Position numbers and translations under genes: made by a program. Source: Desulfocapsa sp. (GTDB lineage: Bacteria > Desulfobacterota > Desulfobulbia > Desulfobulbales > Desulfocapsaceae). From it: a stretch of DNA of 13,310 bases. Each line of letters starts with the position of its first letter. Positions within the stretch are counted from its first letter, which is position 1. The stretch is from NCBI GenBank assembly GCA_030635405.1, contig DAOVZA010000018.1, forward strand, positions 1-13,310. The letters are read 5' to 3'. A model generated the notes under the pieces. That model was not told the DNA's origin. It was given only the letters and a program-made list of their open reading frames with translations, and ran no database searches. Positions 7,433 through 13,310 of the stretch are shown here, in pieces.

Positions 7433-8923
7433 ATGTTAGACACGCCCAGCATACTCTTTGCAGACAGTCACCCTGAAGAAGAGACCACCTGTTTGCAAAT
7501 TTTAGAACATTTAGCTCCTGGTTGTATTCATACATGTTCTGATCCCAACGAAATTCCTGAGATTCTTACAGTCCAGAAAAGTAATATTCTCTTCCTGGAT
7601 CTTACTTTATTTCCTGAGAATGAAGCCATCAACAATCTTGATTTGATTCAAAAAGATTTCACTGATCTTCTCATTATTGCCGCAATTCCTGAAAATGACT
7701 CCGCCCTTGAACAACATATTTTAAGTAGAAATACTTTTTTCTACCTGACCAAGCCATATAAAGACTCCGAGGTACAAATCGCCTTAAAACGGGCATTAGC
7801 TAAGCTGAATATCAAGGCTAAAACGCTACCTGTCAATTCAAAAAAACGCTTACCTCCATTCTACGGGATAATTGGTGAGACTTTGGTTATGCAAAACCTG
7901 TTCAGTCTTATTTCTAAAGTCTCTGAAGATGATTTTGCAACTGTTTTAATTCGTGGTGATTCAGGCACAGGAAAGGAACTTGTGGCCAAAGCTATCCACC
8001 GTCATTCCTCCAGAAAAAACAAAAATTTTGTCCCTGTTAATTGTGCTGCAATCCCTGATGATCTGCTTGAAAGTGAACTTTTCGGATACACAAAGGGAGC
8101 CTTCACAGGAGCAGTCCAAAATAAAATTGGCCGAATCGAATATGCCGATGGAGGTACTTTATTTCTTGATGAAATCGGAGATATGAAGCCTACTCTTCAG
8201 GCCAAGCTTTTACGAGTTTTACAGGAAAAAGAATTTGAACCTGTTGGTGGTCTAAAAGCTACTCCAGTTAACACTCGCGTTGTAGCAGCAACTCACTGTA
8301 ATCTTGAACAATTAGTCACAGAAGGGAAATTCAGGGAAGATTTATATTACCGTTTGTCTGTTATTCCAATACAGATTCCAGCATTAAAAGAACGTAAGGA
8401 AGACATTCCCATACTCCTTGATACCTTTCTTGATATGCATGCCACTAAACGAGGCAGAGAAAAATTCACAGTCCCCGCAAATGTTATGGTTGCCCTACTC
8501 TCTTATGACTGGAAGGGAAATGTTCGTGAATTAGAAAATCTTGTCCAGCAGATGTCAATCCTCTGCTCTGGAAAAGAAATCCAACTGGAAGACCTTCCAG
8601 AAAGGTTATTAATCGACTTTGATCCTGCAAATGTTGATTATGATAAAATGAATCGCCTGATGTCGGGTGACTTATTAGCAGAAGACTCTAAACACCAATC
8701 AAAAAAATCCAAAGTTCCATTGTCTGCAAGTGTGGACTGGCATGATGGGAAAGTTGATTTTAAAGAGTTAATAAATGATTACGAATCCCAGTTAATAATA
8801 AAAGCAATGAAAATGACTGGCGGAAACAAAAAAGAAGCGGCTTCTCTATTGAACCTGAAACGAACCACCTTACTTGAAAAAATCAAGAAAAAGAATTTAC
8901 AGGGAATGTGGGAAGAAAGTTAA
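7433..8923 (+). CDS. NtrC-family sigma54-dependent response regulator (496 aa)
   Basis: The domain order is receiver, AAA+ ATPase, Fis-type helix-turn-helix. The receiver (about 5-125) has D56 as likely phosphoacceptor (LFLDLTLF) and K107 (LTKPY). However, the acidic pocket is DS (11-12) instead of a D-D/E pair, and the conserved Thr/Ser region reads AAIPE. Phosphorylation is therefore possible but uncertain. The AAA+ domain (about 145-380) has Walker A GDSGTGKE (175-182), the sigma54-contact loop GAFTGA (222-227), Walker B TLFLDE (242-247), arginine-finger region REDLYYRL (301-308) and sensor II GNVRE (362-366). The HTH is at about 455-485 ([18 protein letters not shown]). A Lys/Ser-rich linker of about 40 residues precedes it. 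I chose ATG at 7433. An in-frame TTG at 7418 would add five residues, and neither start has a clear Shine-Dalgarno. It follows the CNB-protein gene on the same strand. No cognate kinase is in view. Confidence 0.92.
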   Translation: MLDTPSILFADSHPEEETTCLQILEHLAPGCIHTCSDPNEIPEILTVQKSNILFLDLTLFPENEAINNLDLIQKDFTDLLIIAAIPENDSALEQHILSRNTFFYLTKPYKDSEVQIALKRALAKLNIKAKTLPVNSKKRLPPFYGIIGETLVMQNLFSLISKVSEDDFATVLIRGDSGTGKELVAKAIHRHSSRKNKNFVPVNCAAIPDDLLESELFGYTKGAFTGAVQNKIGRIEYADGGTLFLDEIGDMKPTLQAKLLRVLQEKEFEPVGGLKATPVNTRVVAATHCNLEQLVTEGKFREDLYYRLSVIPIQIPALKERKEDIPILLDTFLDMHATKRGREKFTVPANVMVALLSYDWKGNVRELENLVQQMSILCSGKEIQLEDLPERLLIDFDPANVDYDKMNRLMSGDLLAEDSKHQSKKSKVPLSASVDWHDGKVDFKELINDYESQLIIKAMKMTGGNKKEAASLLNLKRTTLLEKIKKKNLQGMWEES

Positions 8924-8956
8924 GATTGAGAAAATATTAAGAAAGCCAATGGCTAA

Positions 8957-11491
8957 TCAGGCAGCTTTTTTAGCAGAAACGGAATCAATTTTCCCCTCGA
9001 TATCAGCATCGCTTGCAGGAGCAAGTAAAATATCATCAACGCCATATTTAACAGCCTTAATAACCTTTGTTCTAGTCCACTGAGCACCAACTGCAATTAA
9101 TGGTAGTGAACTGGCCGAACTGATCTTGATAGCGACTCCAAGCCCCTTTTCATCAACTTCTGCCATCACAAGAAAAATAGCTTTCACTTCTCCCGGCAGA
9201 TAGTCACTGGCACTTTCTTTGTAATCAAGCACTTTATAAGAAACACCCCGAGAATTTAACACTGCAGTGATCTTTGAGCATTCCCCTCCTTCATTACTAA
9301 CAATCAGGAATTCAGGGTTTTGACTGGAATTGCCGCCCTCTCTTACACCAACTCCATCCGTTACTCCAGATGCAGCAGCTTTTCCTGTAACTGAAGAACC
9401 TGCTGCTGACCCTTCTTCCGGTGCATCATCAGCGGCTTCGGCCTGTCCTAATGTCTCAAGTTTAAGTAAGTTAGCGGGGATGAGCATCTGCATACTACCC
9501 AATGACTTATCACCGATATTGATTTTACTTGTTGCCATGTAATACAACGTATCTGGCATTGGCTCATCGGATTCAGAGTCAACCTTCATTGGAACAACTT
9601 GCTCGAGCCTGGTTTTAATAAAACGTACTTTTTCAGGATATTGTTCTTCAAAAACCTTTGTATAAACGCCTGATATAATGTTTGCAATCTCACCATAGGC
9701 ATCTTCAGAATCATCACCAAATTCTTCTTCTGCAACTATCAAATCAAGTTCGGTTGGTGGTAACATGATTAAAGTACCGCCAATATATATCGCATCTTTT
9801 AAGCTGACATACATAAAGGCGTTTCCATCAAGCTCACCAACGACATCTAAATGAGCTAGGATCTGTTTTCCGGAAGCTTCATCAAAGAAAAAATCTTCTT
9901 TGTTTACAAGACGTGTTTCGTGATCAGTGAAGGAAACCTCAGCCCCCAAAATAGCACTTACTTCATCAGTCATACGAGAGTTACATTCTTTCAGACAGGC
10001 ATCAACACGTTTTTTCTGTTTTTTGATATCAATGGCTTTTTCTGCAGGAGCAGCTTTTGCTGTCGAACCATTCTCGGAATCTGTTGAAGAACCAGATTCT
10101 GCAGCAGTTGATGGAGAAGCTGAGGAGGAAATATCTTCTTCCGGCATAGCTTCTTCCGGCATATTCAACCCAAGTGCTTCAGCTGGTATCAGCAGGATAA
10201 GATTTCCCATTTCAACTTCATTGAGAGTCATCTTGGAACTTACCTGATAATAATTTTGGTTCGGTACAGGACTGTCAGACTCAATATCAACTTTAATGGG
10301 TGTTAGCATTTCAAGTTTTTTTCGAATAAACCTGAAACTTTTGGAGTACATTTCTTCAAAAGTAGAAGTATAGGCACCAGCTATAATATTGGCTATTTCA
10401 CCATATGAATCATCAATTTCTTCGCTATAATCTTCAGCAGCAGACGCTTCATCTAATTCACTATCAGGGAGCATGATAAGTGTTCCACCAAGACGAATAG
10501 CATCTTTCACAGATACAAGAATACAACCATCACCCTCTACTTCTCCGCTTAGCTGCATTTCAGAACAGATAAGTTTTCCTGAAGGTTCTTCAAAGAAATC
10601 TTCTTTGGAAATCAATCGTGTTGAAAGATCAGACATGGCCATTTTAGCACCCATCAATCCTCCGATTTCATCAGCAACACGCTCTTGAGCAATCTCAAGA
10701 ATTTTATCAAATTTCTTTATATTTTTTTCAACAGCAGCTTTATCTGGAACAGAAGCTTTTTTCTCAGACGCTGTAGGTTCTTCAGATGCTGGCTCCGTGG
10801 AGTCACTATTTTGGTCAGTGGCCTCCGCATCATCATTACTCTCTGCTGAAGTATCTGTTGCAGCAGGAGAGTCTACTGCTTCCTCAGCACTTTTTTCCAC
10901 TGGTGCAGCTTCATCATCAAGCCCCAAAGCAGCGGCAGGCATAAGCAAAACAAGATTGCCTAACTCAACATCATTAAGCGTCATTTTTGCACTAACCTGG
11001 TAATAATTTTGGTTAGGTATGGGTTTGTCGGATTCTATATCTACTTTAACGGGAGTAATTATTTCAGAATCTTTACGAACGAACCGAAAGTTCTTAGGGT
11101 ACATTTCCTCAAAGGTCGAGGTGTAGGCTCCAGCTATAAGATTTGCTATTTCACCATATGAATCATCAATTTCCTCGCTGTAATCCTCAGCTGCAGAAGC
11201 CTCATCAAGTTCAGTTTCAGGAAGCATGATAAGTGTGCCACCAAGACGGACTGCATCTTTAACTGACACAATAATACAGCCATCACCCTCAATATCACCA
11301 GTCAGTTGCATCTCAGAACAAACGAGTTTTCCTGAGGGTTCATCAAAGAAATCTTCCTTGGAAATTAAACGAGTTGAAAGATCAGACATGAGCAGGGTTG
11401 CGCCCATAAGCCCACCGATTTCATCACCGACTCTTTCTTGAACCAGTTCAAGAATTTTATCAAATTTCTTTTTTGTTTTACTTGAGGACAT
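8957..11491 (-). CDS. Triple CheC/CheX-like domain protein with degenerate C-terminal receiver (844 aa)
   Basis: Three tandem domains of about 183 residues (10-191, 261-442, 496-678) are joined by Ser/Ala/Glu/Asp-rich low-complexity linkers of about 50-70 residues. Each carries DxxxExxN in a YGEIAN context (D110/E114/N117, D361/E365/N368, D597/E601/N604), the signature of CheC/CheX/FliY phosphatase helices. A proline follows 30 residues after the Asn, rather than about 22 as in the neighbouring CheX proteins. Domains 1 and 2 are 82% identical by hand count (150 of 182, no gaps); domain 3 is more divergent. Residues about 727-835 look like a CheY fold, but the acidic pocket (SNEGG), the phospho-Asp region (FLVMAEVD) and the Lys (LLAPAS) are not conserved, so it is probably a pseudo-receiver. 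There is no signal peptide or membrane segment. The start at 11491 has no clear Shine-Dalgarno. A role as multivalent response-regulator phosphatase or scaffold is inferred from motif and neighbours. Confidence 0.85.
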   Translation of the reverse strand: MSSSKTKKKFDKILELVQERVGDEIGGLMGATLLMSDLSTRLISKEDFFDEPSGKLVCSEMQLTGDIEGDGCIIVSVKDAVRLGGTLIMLPETELDEASAAEDYSEEIDDSYGEIANLIAGAYTSTFEEMYPKNFRFVRKDSEIITPVKVDIESDKPIPNQNYYQVSAKMTLNDVELGNLVLLMPAAALGLDDEAAPVEKSAEEAVDSPAATDTSAESNDDAEATDQNSDSTEPASEEPTASEKKASVPDKAAVEKNIKKFDKILEIAQERVADEIGGLMGAKMAMSDLSTRLISKEDFFEEPSGKLICSEMQLSGEVEGDGCILVSVKDAIRLGGTLIMLPDSELDEASAAEDYSEEIDDSYGEIANIIAGAYTSTFEEMYSKSFRFIRKKLEMLTPIKVDIESDSPVPNQNYYQVSSKMTLNEVEMGNLILLIPAEALGLNMPEEAMPEEDISSSASPSTAAESGSSTDSENGSTAKAAPAEKAIDIKKQKKRVDACLKECNSRMTDEVSAILGAEVSFTDHETRLVNKEDFFFDEASGKQILAHLDVVGELDGNAFMYVSLKDAIYIGGTLIMLPPTELDLIVAEEEFGDDSEDAYGEIANIISGVYTKVFEEQYPEKVRFIKTRLEQVVPMKVDSESDEPMPDTLYYMATSKINIGDKSLGSMQMLIPANLLKLETLGQAEAADDAPEEGSAAGSSVTGKAAASGVTDGVGVREGGNSSQNPEFLIVSNEGGECSKITAVLNSRGVSYKVLDYKESASDYLPGEVKAIFLVMAEVDEKGLGVAIKISSASSLPLIAVGAQWTRTKVIKAVKYGVDDILLAPASDADIEGKIDSVSAKKAA
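9458..10006 (-). repeat. Coding tandem repeat copy 3 (divergent CheC-like domain 3)
   Basis: This encodes residues 496-678. It shares NKEDFF, GGTLIMLP, AYGEIAN and the ExDEPMP region with copies 1 and 2 but differs widely elsewhere, with one extra residue in the FFFD segment. It appears to be the older duplicate. Confidence 0.75.
10166..10711 (-). repeat. Coding tandem repeat copy 2 (CheC-like domain 2)
   Basis: This encodes residues 261-442 and is collinear with copy 1 at an offset of 251 residues. Differences are mostly conservative (Val/Ile, Asp/Glu, Thr/Ser), concentrated near the segment after FRF. Confidence 0.85.
10919..11464 (-). repeat. Coding tandem repeat copy 1 (CheC-like domain 1)
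   Basis: This encodes residues 10-191 of the 844-aa protein. It matches copy 2 over 182 residues without gaps, 82% identical by hand count, and long stretches are also near-identical in DNA. This indicates an in-gene duplication. Confidence 0.85.
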
Positions 11492-11615
11492 TTAATTAGA
11501 AGAATTGAGAAATTATTAGAAAATCATTACCTTTTAAAAAGTATCGACCATATCTGATATTTTCTTAACAGCTTTAGGAGGAAATTTTCAATTTGAAATA
11601 AATACTCACTGAAAC

Positions 11616-12083
11616 CTATTCATTATTCGAATAAATATATTTTAGTTCAACCGTGAAAGAAGTACCATTCATTAAAAATTGAACGACGACTCTGTTTGTT
11701 TCTGATAAACCTGTTGTACTGAAGGACTTCCCTATAATTGTAGTTGGGGTAGCTATTTGAATATCTATTTCTTCTTGAGCAAACGAAACCTTTAAATTAC
11801 CGGCTACCATGTTTGCAATTTCACCTATGGCATCTTTTACATCATCATCAAGCTCTAAAACTTCCATTCCTAAAAAAGTGCCAGTTATATCCTTAGCAAC
11901 TGAAGCAGGACAATGAACTGCAAGCATTCCACGAATATCTTTTCCAAGACCAATCATGCTTGTAATATTTGAGGAAACACTTCCACCTTTCCCTTCAATA
12001 ATATCTACGACTTCAAGTTCCACCATAAGCATGGTTGAAAACACTTCGTTTGTACCATCAACTATGGCTTGTCCTAAATCCAT
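11616..12083 (-). CDS. cheX: CheX-like phosphatase domain protein, second copy (155 aa)
   Basis: This single CheX/CheC-type domain has the size expected for CheX. The active-site motif is D84-AIG-E88-IA-N91 with P113 following, close to the CheC/CheX consensus [DS]xxxExxN...P, in which Glu and Asn act on a phosphorylated CheY-type receiver. It matches the upstream 150-aa paralogue in layout: FSTM near residue 15-18, SMIGL/GMVGL, GxLAVH (52-57), DAIGEIANM and a terminal beta-strand region. It lies in the minus-strand cluster after the CheY-like and first cheX genes, but an intrinsic terminator separates it from them. A weak AAAGGA lies about 11 nt before the ATG. The probable substrate is the CheY-like protein of the cluster, by inference from position. 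The 124-nt gap downstream to the 844-aa gene has no strong hairpin. Confidence 0.85.
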   Translation of the reverse strand: MDLGQAIVDGTNEVFSTMLMVELEVVDIIEGKGGSVSSNITSMIGLGKDIRGMLAVHCPASVAKDITGTFLGMEVLELDDDVKDAIGEIANMVAGNLKVSFAQEEIDIQIATPTTIIGKSFSTTGLSETNRVVVQFLMNGTSFTVELKYIYSNNE

Positions 12084-12106
12084 AACTCTTATAATCCTTT
12101 TAATAT

Positions 12107-12159
12107 AAAAAAATCATTCAAAGTACCGAGCTAATATTGCTCGGTACAAGGAATGATTT
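12107..12159 (-). terminator. Intrinsic terminator/attenuator between the two cheX genes
   Basis: The inner stem is 9 bp (12123-12131 with 12139-12147, GTACCGAGC and its complement) with a 7-nt loop. After a 3x3 internal loop comes an outer 9-bp stem (12111-12119 with 12151-12159, AAATCATTC/GAATGATTT). On the minus strand it exits into a seven-T tract (12113-12107). It lies 28 nt after the first cheX stop and only 23 nt before the second cheX start codon. Confidence 0.85.
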
Positions 12160-12187
12160 GAACGAAATTGAGGATGCTGAACCCTAC

Positions 12188-12640
12188 TTATTTTTCCAGA
12201 TCCATTTCCACAAGGAAAGTGCCCTTACCTGTATCAAATTCCACAATAACGGTATCAACTTCTTTATCTGAAGAAAAACTATACTCAGAACCAGAAATAG
12301 TTGAAGGAAGGGATAGATCTATATCCCTTCCATTATCAGATAGTATCGTTTTAACGTTACCACCTAGCATATTAGCAATTTCTCCAATTGCGTCATGTAC
12401 ATCACTATTAATTTCCTCGACATCCATCATTAAAAAACTTGAGGTAATAGCCTTTGCAACAGGATACGGTATGTGAACGGCAAGAACTCCTTTATGAGTT
12501 CCAGCAAGTCCAACCATACCTGTAATAGTGTCATACAGTGGCCCATGAGTGTCCATCACTTCTTTGACACTAATGTCCATCATTACCATTGTGGAGAAAA
12601 TCTCCTTGGTAGCTTCAATCATTTTATCCTGAATACTCAC
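12188..12640 (-). CDS. cheX: CheX-like phosphatase domain protein, first copy (150 aa)
   Basis: This is a CheX-type domain with the motif D83-AIG-E87-IA-N90 and P112 22 residues after the Asn, as in CheC/CheX phosphatases that hydrolyse phospho-CheY. The start is GTG at 12640, supported by a strong GGAGG 5 nt upstream; an internal ATG at 12622 is less well placed. It begins 23 nt after the CheY-like gene stop, which indicates one transcript. Its closest relative in the window is the next gene, and the two are paralogues sharing FSTM, GxLAVH, AKxITxxFL and DAIGEIANM segments. There is no signal peptide or membrane segment. As no flagellar or chemoreceptor genes are in view, the pathway served need not be motility. 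Confidence 0.88.
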   Translation of the reverse strand: MSIQDKMIEATKEIFSTMVMMDISVKEVMDTHGPLYDTITGMVGLAGTHKGVLAVHIPYPVAKAITSSFLMMDVEEINSDVHDAIGEIANMLGGNVKTILSDNGRDIDLSLPSTISGSEYSFSSDKEVDTVIVEFDTGKGTFLVEMDLEK

Positions 12641-12645
12641 AGAGC

Positions 12646-12650
12646 CCTCC
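12646..12650 (-). promoter_or_regulatory. Strong ribosome binding site fixing a GTG start
   Basis: GGAGG on the minus strand lies 5 nt before the GTG at 12640. It supports GTG initiation of the first cheX gene over the ATG six codons later. Confidence 0.7.
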
Positions 12651-12663
12651 TAATATTCGAGAA

Positions 12664-13035
12664 TCAAAGAAGTGGTCCAAGAACTTCATTTACCTTATCA
12701 GGAGTAAATGGCTTTTTGATTGCACCAACTGCGCCAAGAGATTTAGCTTCACCAATAATATCATCGCCGGTTTCTGTGGAAATCATCAGAACAGGAATAT
12801 CTTTTATCCCATCACGATTAGCTTTTTCACGAAGAAAACTGATTCCATCCATATTAGGCATGTTAATATCACTCAAAACGATATCAACATCTTCTTTTTC
12901 CAGAACTTCTAATGCCTCCAGGCCATCAGCAGCCTCATATATATTGTCAAAATCAAGCCCTGCCTGACGCAGTGATCTACCTATAATAATACGCATTGTT
13001 TTTGAATCATCGACTAACAAAACATTCTTTCCCAT
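12664..13035 (-). CDS. CheY-like single-domain response regulator (123 aa)
   Basis: This is a complete canonical receiver with no output domain. It has the acidic pair D9-D10, phosphoacceptor D56 in LSDINMPNMDG, T87 in MISTET, and K108 in KKPF. It should be phosphorylated by a histidine kinase and act by contacting a partner, as CheY does. The VDDSKTMR opening is typical of CheY-type receivers that travel with CheX genes. The ATG at 13035 has a strong GGAGG 5 nt upstream (GGAGGAACAG before the ATG). It is the first gene of the minus-strand cluster and is followed 23 nt later by cheX. The pairing suggests that the CheX proteins reset this receiver. No cognate kinase or flagellar switch gene is nearby. 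Confidence 0.93.
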   Translation of the reverse strand: MGKNVLLVDDSKTMRIIIGRSLRQAGLDFDNIYEAADGLEALEVLEKEDVDIVLSDINMPNMDGISFLREKANRDGIKDIPVLMISTETGDDIIGEAKSLGAVGAIKKPFTPDKVNEVLGPLL

Positions 13036-13123
13036 CTGTTCCTCCAGATAATATAATTATTAATATGATCAGTTCGATCAATATAGTTAGACTTATTTTC
13101 TTTTAAATCTACAACTAATAAAA

Positions 13124-13153
13124 ATAATATCAGTTTTTTAGACCAAAAATCAA
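13124..13153 (-). promoter_or_regulatory. Candidate sigma70-type promoter of the CheY-CheX cluster
   Basis: On the minus strand TTGATT (13153-13148) and TATTAT (13129-13124) are 18 nt apart, and the -10 carries an extended TGA just upstream (13132-13130). A start near 13117 would leave an untranslated leader of about 80 nt. That leader contains a short inverted repeat, TGATC-N5-GATCA (13066-13080). The setting is AT-rich, so chance matches are possible, but the extended -10 strengthens this call. Confidence 0.5.
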
Positions 13154-13246
13154 ATATCTTTTTAATTTTTTTATTTCAAGTCAAATCCGTAGCATGGCCT
13201 ATATTTTGCATAATTTTCAAGAAATAAACATTTAACTCGGTTCCCA

Positions 13247-13310
13247 ATGAATAAAATTCTCACATTATCCTTAATTATCTTAACCTTAAGCACATCCTTG
13301 GCCATGGCCG
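13247..13310 (+). CDS. N-terminus of an exported protein (partial, cut by window end)
   Basis: From the ATG at 13247 the frame stays open to the edge (21 complete codons). The translation MNKILTLSLIILTLSTSLAMA is a near-textbook Sec signal peptide: a Lys at position 3, a hydrophobic core, and an A-x-A ending (LAMA) suited to signal peptidase I. The mature protein lies beyond the window, so its function cannot be told. It is divergent from the CheY-like gene, with about 211 nt of AT-rich sequence between them. The Shine-Dalgarno is weak. Confidence 0.6.
   Translation, partial: MNKILTLSLIILTLSTSLAMA

Noticed and set aside
8924..8956. Short AGCC-AAT-GGCT hairpin between the convergent NtrC-like and 844-aa genes as a terminator
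   Set aside because: The stem has 4 bp with a 3-nt loop and is too weak to call; the T-run on the + strand starts well inside the opposite gene.
9208..9222. TGGCAC-N5-TTGT on the + strand resembling a sigma54 promoter
   Set aside because: It lies inside the 844-aa coding sequence on the opposite strand, no + strand gene follows it, and the -12 part lacks the usual GC. It is a likely chance match.
9330..11441. Several + strand open frames of about 70-106 codons antisense to the 844-aa gene
   Set aside because: They appear at matching places in each duplicated domain, are Ser/Pro-rich, lack ribosome binding sites, and are shadows of the minus-strand coding sequence.
12473..12967. 164-codon + strand open frame across the CheY-like and first cheX genes
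   Set aside because: It runs antisense to two clearly recognisable genes with complete motifs and spans their intergenic Shine-Dalgarno. There is no protein-like motif in it.

Overview
The window reads as a chromosomal segment of an AT-rich Gram-negative bacterium. A split cobalamin-dependent methionine synthase, an NtrC-type regulator, CheX-like phosphatase genes beside a CheY-like receiver, and proteins with Sec signal peptides together suggest a deltaproteobacterium (Desulfobacterota, perhaps Desulfobulbales-like). That placement is an inference from gene content and style; there is no rRNA or other marker gene. No tRNA, rRNA, CRISPR array, insertion sequence or attachment site was seen. 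No gene-free stretch exceeds 300 bases.

Left part (1-6050, + strand): a 51-residue protein with 30 lysines, closed by a perfect 14-bp terminator hairpin; uvrC (excision-repair endonuclease), followed 5 nt later by a small BFD-like [2Fe-2S] protein; then a methionine synthase divided into a homocysteine/zinc module and a folate-B12-AdoMet module whose genes overlap by 4 nt. A bidirectional terminator ends this block.

Middle (6056-8923): a minus-strand gene for an exported staphylococcal-nuclease-fold protein, divergent from a plus-strand pair: a stand-alone cyclic-nucleotide-binding-domain protein and a sigma54-dependent NtrC-family activator whose receiver is partly degenerate. A 29-bp interrupted palindrome lies just upstream of the candidate -10 of this pair.

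Right part (8957-13035, minus strand): a cluster that looks like a self-contained phospho-signalling unit. In transcription order it encodes a canonical CheY-like receiver, two CheX-like phosphatases, and an 844-residue protein with three tandem CheC/CheX-like domains followed by a receiver fold that has lost its phosphorylation residues. An intrinsic terminator sits between the two cheX genes, about 23 nt before the second start codon. No histidine kinase or flagellar gene is present, so the kinase and output must lie elsewhere. The multi-domain protein and its cluster are the most unusual content of the window. The right edge holds the first 21 codons of an exported protein on the + strand.
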